DNA of 35,377 bases, taken from positions 1 to 35,377 of the forward strand of contig NZ_LMKV01000017.1 of assembly GCF_001421665.1 (NCBI RefSeq), given 5' to 3'. A model generated the notes under the pieces. The model was not told where the DNA came from and did no database searches. It was given only the letters and a program-made list of their open reading frames with translations. How positions within the stretch are numbered: the stretch's first letter is position 1; every line of letters starts with the position of its first letter. Below are positions 7,628 to 18,056 of this stretch, piece after piece. Both the position numbers and the translations under genes were made by a program. The DNA is from Sphingobium sp. Leaf26 (GTDB taxonomy: Bacteria; Pseudomonadota; Alphaproteobacteria; Sphingomonadales; Sphingomonadaceae).

Positions 7628-9091
7628 TTAGAGTTTCAGCCCCGCAATATGGAACGCCTTGGTTTCCAGATATTCCTCGATCCCGGCATGCGCGCCTTCG
7701 CGGCCCAGGCCCGACATCTTGACCCCGCCGAACGGCGCGACCTCCATCGCGATCGCGCCGCTGTTGAGCGCGACCATGCCGGCCTCCAGCCGCTCCGCCA
7801 CGCGGAAGGCGCGGTGGAGATTTTCGGTGTAGAAATAGGCGGCCAGGCCATAGCTGGTCGCATTGGCCAGTTCGATCCCTTCCTCCTCATGGGTAAAGCG
7901 GAACAGCGGCGCGACCGGCCCGAACGTCTCTTCGTCGGCCAGCCGCATGTCCCGCGTCGCCCCCGTAAGCACTACCGGGGTCGCGAACCGATCGCCCACC
8001 GCCTCGTTCGGCGCCTGCGCGAACAGGGTGGCGCCATGGGACAGTGCATCCTCGACATGCGCCTTCACCTTATCAGCGGCGGCGGTGTTGATCAGCGGCC
8101 CGATCGTGCTGCCCGGCATATCCCCCGGCGCGACCTTCAGCGCGCTGACGGCCTTGGCCAGCTTTTCGGCAAACTGGTCGTACACGCCATCCTGCACCAG
8201 GATGCGATTGGCGCAGACGCAGGTCTGGCCCGCATTGCGGAACTTGCTGACCATCGCGCTGGCGACAGCGACATCGACATCGGCATCGTCGAACACGATC
8301 AGCGGCGCATTGCCGCCCAGCTCGAAACTCACCCGCTTGATGGTGTCGGCGCATTGCCGCATCAGCAGCGCCCCGACACGGGTCGATCCGGTGAAGGACA
8401 GCTTGCGCACCACCGGGCTTGCGGTCAGCGTGCCGCCGATCGCGGACGGCATGCCCGTAACGACGTTGAACACGCCCGCCGGCACGCCCGCCTCCTCTGC
8501 CAGCTTCGCCAGCGCCAGCGCGGTAAAGGGCGTCAGGTCGGACGGCTTCACTACTATCGTGCAGCCGGCGGCCAGAGCCGGCGCGCATTTGCGCGTGATC
8601 ATTGCCGCCGGGAAATTCCAGGGCGTGATCGCCGCCGACACGCCGACCGGCTCCTTCATCACCAATATGCGGCGGTTGGTCTCAGGCGCGGGGATGATGC
8701 CGCCTTCGACCCGGCGGGCTTCCTCCGCGAACCATTTGACGAAGCTGGCGGCATAGCGAATTTCGCCCTCGGCCTCCGCGATCGGCTTGCCCTGCTCGCC
8801 GGTCATGATCCGGCCGAGGTCGGCGACATTATCCAGGATCAGCGCATGCCAGCACTCCAGCACGGCGGCACGGTCCGCCGCCGTGCGCGCCTTCCATGCA
8901 GGGAACGCTGCTTCGGCCGCGGCGATGGCGGCCAGCGTGTCAGCCTCGCCGCAATCGGGCACGGTGCCGATGATTGCGCCGGTGGCAGGATTGTCGACCG
9001 GGACGGTCGCGCCGGACGTCGCGCCGACCCATGTGCCACCGATGAAGGCGCGCTCGATGAAGAGAGCGGGATTGTTGAGGCTGATGGTCAT
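7628..9091 (-). CDS. NAD(P)-dependent succinate/glutarate-semialdehyde dehydrogenase family
   Basis: This 487-aa ALDH is full length for the GabD class. Motifs in order are PVGVSAAITPWNFPAAMITRK (coenzyme region), KPSDLTPFTALALAKLAEEAGVP, FTGSTRVGALLM, the general-base Glu in SFELGGNAPLIVF, and the nucleophile Cys291 in GQTCVCANR. The end, APFGGVKMSGLGREGAHAG, is typical of succinate-semialdehyde dehydrogenases. It oxidises a short omega-semialdehyde to a dicarboxylate. Related enzymes act on 2-oxoglutarate semialdehyde, which matters because a KdgD-like gene is nearby. Its start codon overlaps the stop of the upstream GNAT gene (ATGA at 9088-9091), so the two are translationally coupled. Confidence 0.87.
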   Translation of the reverse strand: MTISLNNPALFIERAFIGGTWVGATSGATVPVDNPATGAIIGTVPDCGEADTLAAIAAAEAAFPAWKARTAADRAAVLECWHALILDNVADLGRIMTGEQGKPIAEAEGEIRYAASFVKWFAEEARRVEGGIIPAPETNRRILVMKEPVGVSAAITPWNFPAAMITRKCAPALAAGCTIVVKPSDLTPFTALALAKLAEEAGVPAGVFNVVTGMPSAIGGTLTASPVVRKLSFTGSTRVGALLMRQCADTIKRVSFELGGNAPLIVFDDADVDVAVASAMVSKFRNAGQTCVCANRILVQDGVYDQFAEKLAKAVSALKVAPGDMPGSTIGPLINTAAADKVKAHVEDALSHGATLFAQAPNEAVGDRFATPVVLTGATRDMRLADEETFGPVAPLFRFTHEEEGIELANATSYGLAAYFYTENLHRAFRVAERLEAGMVALNSGAIAMEVAPFGGVKMSGLGREGAHAGIEEYLETKAFHIAGLKL

Positions 9092-9945
9092 CCGAGGGCC
9101 TGTGTAGTCAGAGAGAAAGTCGTGATCGAAGGATCGCTGGCGGGGGTGGGGCCACGGACCATACGCATCACCCGCCCAACGCAGGGTAGGCCGAGATCAT
9201 CCAGCCAGCCGCCAAGGCCGCTTTCCTCCGGTATGTCCAGGCGGCAGAACATACCGCTATTGGACCCCAGCCAGTGGGATATCAGTGCCCGCGCCCCACC
9301 AGTATCCGGCGCAATGGTCGGGCCGACGACATAGCCGCGGCCGAAACGGCGGAACAAGGCGAAGCCGACCGGCTCGTTGCCGCGGGTCAGCACCACGCCC
9401 TGCGCGCCCGGCACCAGCGCGTCCAGCAGCGCGTCGCGATCCATGCCGGTGGCGCGCCGGGCGAGGGCATGGAGCGTCGGCAAGTCCTTTGCGCCCAGCG
9501 GCCGTACCCGCTCGTCGGGGATCAATTCCGCCATCGGCACGGCGAACGCCGCGCCCTGATGCTGGAATACCGGGCCGATCGGTTCGAACCCCAGCTTGCG
9601 ATAGAGCGGCGCGCCCTCGTCGGTGGCGTTCAGCAGCACGGTCCGGTCGCCCAGATCGCCCAGCACCGCCTCCATCAACCGGCGCCCAAGGCCCATGCCC
9701 TGCGCCTTTGGCGATACGATGACCATGCCCAGCGTCGCGGCCGTCTCGCCATAGAGCCACGCCATGGCGGTGCCGATCACGTCACCATCACGCTCCACGA
9801 CATAGCCGAAGCCGAGGCCGAACAGCATCTCCCAGTCTTCGATCCGATGGGGCCATTTCTGTTCGCTCGATAGTATATGGGCGGCGGCCAGATCGTCGAA
9901 CGTCATCCGCCGCAGGTCCACCATCGCCTCTATGCCTGTCGCCAT
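9088..9945 (-). CDS. Two-domain GNAT family N-acetyltransferase
   Basis: This 285-aa protein starts at the ATG at 9945, chosen because AAGGAG lies eight bases upstream; earlier in-frame starts lack a ribosome site and family similarity. The N-terminal GNAT domain has the acetyl-CoA loop SPKAQGMGLGRRLME followed by APLYRKLGFEPIG. The C-terminal half (from about residue 145, VRPLGAKDLPTLHALARR) resembles the second GNAT-like domain (Acetyltransf_18) of double-domain members. The acceptor is unknown; an amino acid, amine or protein lysine is possible. It is the first gene of the minus-strand run, transcribed divergently from an aldehyde dehydrogenase gene, and is coupled by a 4-bp overlap to the semialdehyde dehydrogenase gene. 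Confidence 0.82.
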   Translation of the reverse strand: MATGIEAMVDLRRMTFDDLAAAHILSSEQKWPHRIEDWEMLFGLGFGYVVERDGDVIGTAMAWLYGETAATLGMVIVSPKAQGMGLGRRLMEAVLGDLGDRTVLLNATDEGAPLYRKLGFEPIGPVFQHQGAAFAVPMAELIPDERVRPLGAKDLPTLHALARRATGMDRDALLDALVPGAQGVVLTRGNEPVGFALFRRFGRGYVVGPTIAPDTGGARALISHWLGSNSGMFCRLDIPEESGLGGWLDDLGLPCVGRVMRMVRGPTPASDPSITTFSLTTQALG

Positions 9946-9999
9946 GCGCTTGCTCCTTGGCGGGAAAGGGACGCCCGCCTGCCTTACTTTGGGAATCAG

Positions 10000-10010
10000 A
10001 TGTCGGACAT
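10000..10010. promoter_or_regulatory. Candidate operator in the divergent GNAT/ALDH promoter region
   Basis: ATGTC-G-GACAT is a perfect 11-bp palindrome in the 204-bp divergent region. A related palindrome, CGGA-ATG-TCCG, lies at 10121-10131 just before the ALDH ribosome site. Shared TGTCGGA cores suggest a common binding protein, perhaps the local Lrp or LysR regulator (inference). Confidence 0.35.
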
Positions 10011-10149
10011 TAGGAGGCAGTGCCAAGCATTGGATGCTGCCTTCGCCCTGATTTTGGAAGATTATCGCGCACATTTTCCCGTCCAACTGCAACAAATGCC
10101 GCCGTGCACGCCTATTTTGTCGGAATGTCCGTATGAAGGAGATTATGCC

Positions 10150-11622
10150 GTGACCGGTTTCAACCCCGATCAGATCAGCCTGCCCCATGCCAATAATTTC
10201 ATCGGCGGGCGCCGGGTTGCAGGTCGTGGGCCAGCGATCACCGTGCGGCGCCCCTCCGATGGCCAGGTACAGGCCGAGCTGGACAGCGTTGACGCCAACC
10301 AGCTTGCTGAAGCGGTCGAAAGCGCGCAGCGCGCCTACAAGACCAGCGGCTGGGCGCAGAGCGATCCGCGCGCCCGGATGAAGGTAATGCGCCGCTGGGC
10401 CGACCTGATCGAGGCGGACGCCGGGACGCTTGCGCCGCTGGAGGCTTTGGGGTCGACCCGGATACTCAAGGAAATCAACGCCTGGGATTTGAGCTACACC
10501 GCCGAGACGATCCGCTTCTTTGCGGAATGGGCGGACAAGGTCGGGGGCGAAGTGGCCGCCACCACGCCGGACAAGCTGGGCCTGACCATCACCGAACCCT
10601 ATGGCGTGGTCGCGGCGATCGCGCCGTGGAATCTGCCGCTGGTGATGGCCGGATGGAAGATTGCGCCCGCGATCGCGGCGGGCAACAGCATCGTCTTGAA
10701 GCCCTCGGAAATGACGCCTTTCAGCATCGTGCGCCTGGCCGAACTGGCGATCGAGGCGGGGTTGCCGGCTGGCATCTTCAACGTGGTACAGGGCGACGGC
10801 CGCAGCGTCGGCGATCCGCTGGTGCGCCGTCCTGAAGTGGCCAAGGTCACCTTCACCGGATCGACCCGCACCGGGGCCGCGATCATGGCCGCGTGCGCGG
10901 AAAGCGGACCGAAGCCGGTGACGCTGGAACTGGGGGGCAAAAGCCCGCAGATCATCTTTGCCGACGCCATGCTCGACAAGGCATCGGCCATCGTCGCGCG
11001 GGCTATCACTCTTAATGCGGGGCAGGTCTGCGTTGCCGGATCGCGCCTGCTAGTGCAGGACAAGGTGGCGGATGACGTGATCGACCGCATCACCGCTGCC
11101 TTCAATGCCCATAAAGCGGGGCCGACATGGGCAGAGGACACGACGCTGGGACCGATCATATCCAATGGCCAGCTTGACCGGATGGACGGAATCGTCGGCC
11201 GCGCCATTGCCGACGGTGCCGAAGTGCTGGCTGGCGGCGGCCGCGCTACCGTTCCGCAGGAGGGTAGCTATTTCGCACCGACCCTGCTTGCCAACGTCGA
11301 CCAGAAGAGCGAGGTCGTGCAGGGCGAAATCTTCGGCCCGGTCCTGACCGTCCAGACTTTCGCGGATGAGGAAGAGGCCTATGCCCTCGCCAATGACAGC
11401 GACTATGGCCTGGCCGCCGGCGTCCACACCGGCGATGTCAGCCGTGCATTGCGTGCCACCCGATCGCTGGAAGCGGGCACTATCTGGGTCAATCGCTATG
11501 GCCGCAGCAACGACTTCATCCTGCCTACCGGCGGCTACAAACAATCCGGCATCGGCAAGGATCTGGGCCGGGAAGCCTATATGGCCAACCTCAAGACCAA
11601 GGTAGCGCTGATCGAATTTTGA
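10150..11622 (+). CDS. NAD-dependent aldehyde dehydrogenase
   Basis: The start is taken as the GTG at 10150 (MTGFNPDQISLPHANNFIGG), because AAGGAG precedes it by eight bases and the protein then has normal ALDH length (490 aa). Motifs are PYGVVAAIAPWNLPLVMAGWK, KPSEMTPFSIVRLAELAIEA, FTGSTRTGAAIM, Glu in TLELGGKSPQIIF, and nucleophile Cys294 in AGQVCVAGSR. The end GGYKQSGIGKDLGREAYMAN is of the general betaine/aminoaldehyde/gamma-glutamyl-semialdehyde branch. The KdgD-like gene follows 147 bp downstream on the same strand. A role oxidising 2-oxoglutarate semialdehyde is therefore attractive but is inference; an aminoaldehyde substrate is equally possible. Confidence 0.85.
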   Translation: MTGFNPDQISLPHANNFIGGRRVAGRGPAITVRRPSDGQVQAELDSVDANQLAEAVESAQRAYKTSGWAQSDPRARMKVMRRWADLIEADAGTLAPLEALGSTRILKEINAWDLSYTAETIRFFAEWADKVGGEVAATTPDKLGLTITEPYGVVAAIAPWNLPLVMAGWKIAPAIAAGNSIVLKPSEMTPFSIVRLAELAIEAGLPAGIFNVVQGDGRSVGDPLVRRPEVAKVTFTGSTRTGAAIMAACAESGPKPVTLELGGKSPQIIFADAMLDKASAIVARAITLNAGQVCVAGSRLLVQDKVADDVIDRITAAFNAHKAGPTWAEDTTLGPIISNGQLDRMDGIVGRAIADGAEVLAGGGRATVPQEGSYFAPTLLANVDQKSEVVQGEIFGPVLTVQTFADEEEAYALANDSDYGLAAGVHTGDVSRALRATRSLEAGTIWVNRYGRSNDFILPTGGYKQSGIGKDLGREAYMANLKTKVALIEF

Positions 11623-11769
11623 TTGGCACGGTGCGCGGTCCGGCGATCATGCCAAGCCGTGCATCAATCATGCGCATCTTTGAGTTGGACCCGATAGCAG
11701 GCTCCTCCCTATTCATCCTCTCGAACATCGGCAGGGACAGACACCGCCGACGAGAGGAGATGCAGGGAT

Positions 11770-12687
11770 ATGAGCCATTTTAGCCCCGAAGACATGGCGC
11801 GCCAGCTGGGCCAGGGGCTGTTGTCCTTTCCGGTCACGCACTTCGATGCAGAGGGCGCATTTCTGGAAGGCCCCTATCGCGATCATTGCGGATGGATGCT
11901 GGACCATGCGCTGACCGGCCTGTTCGCGGCCGGCGGCACCGGGGAGTTCTTCTCCCTGTCGCCCGACGAAGTGGCGCAGGTGGTCGGTGCAGCGGTCAAG
12001 GAAACCAATGGGCGCATCCCGGTCATTTCCGGCTGCGGCTATGGCACGGCGATCGCCACCGGCATCGCCCGCGACGCGGAAAAGGCGGGCGCAGACGGCC
12101 TGCTGCTGCTGCCCCCTTATCTGATGCACGCCAAGCAGGAGGGGCTGGCCGCTCATATCGAGGCCGTCTGTCGCGCCACGGGCCTGGGCGTCATCGTCTA
12201 TAATCGCGACAATGCGATCGTGAATGACGAGACGCTGGCACGTCTTTGCGACCGCAATCCCAATCTGATCGGGTTCAAGGACGGCGTCGGCGATATCGAA
12301 TTGATGACCCGCATCTATGCGCGGATGGGCGACCGGCTGACCTATATCGGTGGCCTGCCAACAGCCGAAACCTTCGCCACGCCCTACCTTACCATGGGCG
12401 TCACCACATACAGCTCGGCTATCTTCAACTTCATGCCGGACTGGGCATTGCGCTTCTATACTGCCGTCCGGGCGGGCGATCAGGCGTATGTCATGGATCA
12501 GCTCCGCAATTTCGTCCTGCCCTATATCGCCTTGCGCGATCAGGGACGCGGCTATGCCGTGTCGATCGTCAAGGCGGGGATGCGGATCATCGGTCGTGAT
12601 GCAGGTCCGGTCCGTTCACCACTGACAGACCTGTCGGCGCAGGAGGAAGCGCACCTGCGTGCGTTGATCGAGCGCGCTGCGGCGTGA
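11770..12687 (+). CDS. kdgD: 5-dehydro-4-deoxyglucarate dehydratase (KdgD) family
   Basis: This 305-aa DapA/NAL-superfamily TIM barrel has [17 protein letters not shown] near the N terminus, VIVYNRDNA with the catalytic Tyr144, and IGFKDGVGD with Schiff-base Lys170. The GGTGEFFSL wording and length fit KdgD (EC 4.2.1.41) better than dihydrodipicolinate synthase. KdgD dehydrates and decarboxylates 5-dehydro-4-deoxy-D-glucarate to 2,5-dioxopentanoate, which an ALDH oxidises to 2-oxoglutarate. Two ALDH genes lie within 4.2 kb upstream. The gene lies between an ALDH and a LysR gene (28-bp gap) on the same strand. Close relatives act on L-arabinose or hydroxyproline intermediates, so the substrate assignment is probable rather than certain. 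Confidence 0.78.
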   Translation: MSHFSPEDMARQLGQGLLSFPVTHFDAEGAFLEGPYRDHCGWMLDHALTGLFAAGGTGEFFSLSPDEVAQVVGAAVKETNGRIPVISGCGYGTAIATGIARDAEKAGADGLLLLPPYLMHAKQEGLAAHIEAVCRATGLGVIVYNRDNAIVNDETLARLCDRNPNLIGFKDGVGDIELMTRIYARMGDRLTYIGGLPTAETFATPYLTMGVTTYSSAIFNFMPDWALRFYTAVRAGDQAYVMDQLRNFVLPYIALRDQGRGYAVSIVKAGMRIIGRDAGPVRSPLTDLSAQEEAHLRALIERAAA

Positions 12688-12715
12688 CTAAGGCGGCGAG
12701 CGCGGATAGTCTGGC

Positions 12716-13602
12716 ATGATGTTCGAACTCAGCCAGCTCCGTTGCTTCGTCGCCGCCGCCGAAGAATTGCATTTCGGCCGGGCGGCGCAGCGGCTCAACA
12801 TGACCCAGTCGCCGCTCAGCCGGCAGATCCAGTTGCTGGAACGGATATTGGACGTCCAACTGCTGGAACGGACTAGCCGGCAGGTCAGCCTGACCCCGGC
12901 CGGCAGCGTCTTCCTGATTGAAGCGCGCCGGATCGTCCGCCTAGCCGACAGCGCCGCCTTGTCCGCCCGCCGCGTGGCGAAGGGCGACGCCGGGCGGGTG
13001 GCGATCGGCTTCACGGCGGTGTCGGGCTATAATATCGTGCCGCGCATCGTCGCGCAGGCAAGCGCGGCGCTACCCAATATCGAACTGGAATTGCGGGAAA
13101 TGGTGTCGGGCGATCAGGTCGATGCCCTTCTGACCGGCCTGGTCGATATCGGCTTCGTCCGCCCACCGGTGAACCGCCATGAATTTGACAGCGCCTGCGT
13201 GCTGCACGAACCCTTGTTCGTTGCCCTGCCGCCGGGCGATCCGCGAAAGGCGATGGCAGCGCTAACCCCGGCCGATTTCGACGGCCAGCCGCTCATCATG
13301 TATTCGCGGCAGGGCGCGGCCTATTTCCACAATATGCTGGAACATCTGTTCAATGAGGTCGCAGCCGCACCGCTCTACCTCCAGCATGTGACCCAGATCC
13401 ATTCGATGCTGGGGTTGGTCCATGCCGGCGTCGCCCCGGCCATCGTTCCCGAGAGTGCTACCGGCCTGCATATGAGCGACGTGCATTTTCGGCGGCTCAT
13501 GACGCCCCAGGAGAAGCCGGTGGAACTGCACATGGCCTGGCGCCGCGACAATGCGAATCCGGCGCTGCCCGCCATGCGACAGCTTTGCACGGAAATGACG
13601 GC

Positions 13603-13606
<4 letters not shown>
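12716..13606 (+). CDS. LysR family transcriptional regulator
   Basis: This 296-aa protein is standard LysR length. The N-terminal winged helix (MMFELSQLRCFVAAAEELHF, then RAAQRLNMTQSPLSRQIQLL) is followed by the co-inducer-binding domain starting near residue 90. Either of two adjacent ATGs (12716, 12719) may be used; the ribosome site is weak. It starts 28 bp after the KdgD gene, and its stop overlaps the start of the carboxylesterase gene (ATGA at 13603-13606). It is thus embedded in an operon rather than divergent from its target as most LysR genes are. It probably regulates the local sugar-acid or ester catabolic genes (inference). Confidence 0.88.
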
Positions 13607-16025
<2,419 letters not shown>

Positions 16026-16033
16026 TCAAAACT

Positions 16034-16111
16034 CCGTTCGCCCTGAGCCTGTCGAAGGGCTGGTTTTTCTGAAAAGAAAATGCGGGGCTTCGACAGGCTC
16101 AGCCCGAACGG
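16034..16111. repeat. Sphingomonad intergenic palindrome, copy 2 (ligU-ligI)
   Basis: Left arm CCGTTCGCCCTGAGCCTGTC and right arm GACAGGCTCAGCCCGAACGG can pair into a long stem around an A-rich loop. It occupies the whole ligU-ligI gap. The minus-strand left end continues as ACGGAG, forming the likely ligI Shine-Dalgarno sequence. Confidence 0.85.
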
Positions 16112-16112
16112 T

Positions 16113-17174
16113 TCAAGAGAAAACGATGCCATCCATCAATTTACGGGCGGTGCGCAGCATGGCTGCGCTGGTGACCGTCCCGTCGTCATCCAGTTCCATC
16201 ACGCAGGTCGTTTCGCCGGTGGGATGTTCGACCGGCAGCGTCTTGCGGTTGCCGGCCGGGACCGACGCGACTTCAGCCGCCGGCGATCCTTCGATCAGGC
16301 AGGCCGTCGCGACGCTGACTGCACCGAGCACGCCGATTGAGGCATGGGCGCGATGCGGGATGAAACTGCGCACCGTGACCGCGCCGCCATCGCGGGGCGG
16401 GGCGACCAGCATCATCTTGGGCACGGACTTGTCCGTAACGTCGCCCAGGTTCATCCGCTCGCCCACAGCCAGGCGGATGGCCTCAACGCGGGCCTTCAAG
16501 GCGGTGTCATTGTCCAGCGTATCGCGGTCCTCATAGCCGGTGACGCCGACGTCCTGCGCCTTCATCACGACGCAAGGCATGCCATTGTCGATCAGGGTGA
16601 CGCGCACGCCATCGACTTCATCAAAGGCGTTGCCGGTGGGCAGCAGCGCACCGCAGGACGAACCGGCGGTATCGCGAAACTCCAACGGGATCGGCGCGGC
16701 GCTGCCGGGGACGCCGTCGATCTTCGCGTCGCCGTCATAGCGGACGGTGCCGCCGGGCGTCCGCACCGTGGCCATGGCGATCTGCCCGGTATTTTCCATG
16801 AAGATCACCACGCGGGTTTCGTTATCCTGCGCGGCGACCAGCCCGCGCTCAATGGCGAACGGACCGATACCGGCGAGGATGTTACCGCAATTCTGTGCGT
16901 CGGTGACGACCGCCTTGTCGACGAAGACCTGGAGGAAGAGGTAATCGACATCGACGCCTTCGCGGGTCGATTTCTTCACCACGGCGACCTTGCTGGTCAG
17001 CGGATCGGCACCGCCCATGCCGTCAATCTGGCGCGGATCGGGCGAACCCATGACGCGCAGGAGGAAAGCGTCCCGCGCGGCTATGTCGGCGGGCAGGTCT
17101 TCGGCAAGGAAATAGCCGCCCTTCGACGTGCCGCCCCGCATCCACATGACGCGCGCTGAATTGGACGTTGCCAT
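16113..17174 (-). CDS. ligU: 4-oxalomesaconate tautomerase LigU
   Basis: This 353-aa protein has the PrpF/diaminopimelate-epimerase-like two-lobe fold pattern, with MWMRGGTSKGGYFLAEDLP at the N terminus and a second lobe around NGMPCVVMKAQDVGVTGYE. LigU isomerises 4-oxalomesaconate between the product of LigI and the form accepted by LigJ. Its position between ligK and ligI supports this over a PrpF-type aconitate isomerase. The ATG at 17174 is preceded by GGAG at about seven bases, which abuts the end of palindrome copy 3. There is no sign of truncation. Confidence 0.92.
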   Translation of the reverse strand: MATSNSARVMWMRGGTSKGGYFLAEDLPADIAARDAFLLRVMGSPDPRQIDGMGGADPLTSKVAVVKKSTREGVDVDYLFLQVFVDKAVVTDAQNCGNILAGIGPFAIERGLVAAQDNETRVVIFMENTGQIAMATVRTPGGTVRYDGDAKIDGVPGSAAPIPLEFRDTAGSSCGALLPTGNAFDEVDGVRVTLIDNGMPCVVMKAQDVGVTGYEDRDTLDNDTALKARVEAIRLAVGERMNLGDVTDKSVPKMMLVAPPRDGGAVTVRSFIPHRAHASIGVLGAVSVATACLIEGSPAAEVASVPAGNRKTLPVEHPTGETTCVMELDDDGTVTSAAMLRTARKLMDGIVFS

Positions 17175-17183
17175 AATTTTACT

Positions 17184-17260
17184 CCGTTCGGGCTGAGCCT
17201 GTCGAAGCCCAGCCCTTTCTCAAAAGAAGTACAGCCCTTCGACAGGCTCAGGGCGAACGG
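17184..17260. repeat. Sphingomonad intergenic palindrome, copy 3 (ligK-ligU)
   Basis: Left arm CCGTTCGGGCTGAGCCTGTC and right arm GACAGGCTCAGGGCGAACGG enclose a spacer containing AAAAGAAG. It fills the ligK-ligU gap. On the minus strand the end ACGGAG supplies the GGAG before the ligU start. Confidence 0.85.
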
Positions 17261-17278
17261 GAATATTTGGCCAGGGCT

Positions 17279-17953
17279 TCAAATATATTTCAGGCCCATT
17301 TCTTCCAGGCGCGGGCGCATATTGTAGATGTCGAGGCCGAGTTCGCCAGCGGCCAGACGAACGCGCTTGGCTTCTTCGGCGGCTTCGCGCGCCTGTGCCT
17401 TTTTCAGGACAGAATTGGCGTCGGCGCGGGGTACTATGCACACGCCGTCATCGTCGGCGATGATGACATCGCCCGGATTGACCAGCGCATTGGCGCAGAT
17501 GACGGGTATGTTGACGCTGCCCAGCGTATTCTTGACCGTGCCCTGTGCATGAACGGCCTTAGACCAGACAGGGAAGTTCATTTGCGTCAGGTCGCGCACG
17601 TCACGCACGCCCGCGTCGATGATGAGGCCACGGCAACCGCGCGCCTGCGCCGAGGTGGCGAGCAGGTCGCCGAAATAGCCGTCGGTGCAGGGGCTGGTGG
17701 GAGCGAGCAGGAGGATGTCGCCTTCCTGCAACTGCTCGATCGCGACATGGACCATCCAGTTGTCGCCGGGTGCGGCGGAGATGGTAACGGCGCTGCCGGC
17801 GATGCGGGCGCCGCTGTAGATAGGGCGCATATAGGGTGCGAGCAGGCCGGTGCGGCCCTGCGCTTCATGCACGGTGGCGACGCCTGCCTTGGCCAGGCCG
17901 TCGATGACGGAGAGTTCCGCCCGCTGGATATTCTGGACGACGACGTTGGACAT
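17279..17953 (-). CDS. ligK: 4-carboxy-4-hydroxy-2-oxoadipate aldolase LigK
   Basis: This 224-aa RraA-fold class II pyruvate aldolase starts at the ATG at 17953 ([20 protein letters not shown]), with AAGGAA about eight bases upstream; longer starts add unrelated residues. The metal/substrate region [14 protein letters not shown] contains the Arg-Asp pair and distal Asp characteristic of HMG/CHA aldolases. The enzyme cleaves 4-carboxy-4-hydroxy-2-oxoadipate to pyruvate and oxaloacetate, the last step of the pathway, and relatives also decarboxylate oxaloacetate. It is first in the ligK-ligU-ligI run, divergent from ligR across about 100 bp. Confidence 0.93.
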   Translation of the reverse strand: MSNVVVQNIQRAELSVIDGLAKAGVATVHEAQGRTGLLAPYMRPIYSGARIAGSAVTISAAPGDNWMVHVAIEQLQEGDILLLAPTSPCTDGYFGDLLATSAQARGCRGLIIDAGVRDVRDLTQMNFPVWSKAVHAQGTVKNTLGSVNIPVICANALVNPGDVIIADDDGVCIVPRADANSVLKKAQAREAAEEAKRVRLAAGELGLDIYNMRPRLEEMGLKYI

Positions 17954-18039
17954 GGACCGGTTCCTTCTCCCAAGATGGACAGCGACATGGACAGTTGCGG
18001 CGCGATGCTCAAATCCGAACTGGCGCACTGCCATTAAAT

Positions 18040-18055
18040 TTTGATAATCATCAAA
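18040..18055. promoter_or_regulatory. Candidate LysR-type operator at the ligR start
   Basis: TTTGAT-AATC-ATCAAA is a perfect 6-bp inverted repeat with a 4-bp spacer in an AT-rich patch of otherwise GC-rich DNA. It ends one base before the ligR ATG (18057), so binding could repress ligR and activate divergent ligK. A palindromic AT-rich box fits LysR-type recognition; binding by this regulator is inference. Confidence 0.5.
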
Positions 18056-18056
18056 T

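Noticed and set aside
7649..9334. 561-codon open frame on the plus strand opposite the semialdehyde dehydrogenase gene
   Set aside because: It is a G+C-driven shadow frame: His/Arg/Gln-rich with no family motif, while the opposite strand encodes a complete ALDH.
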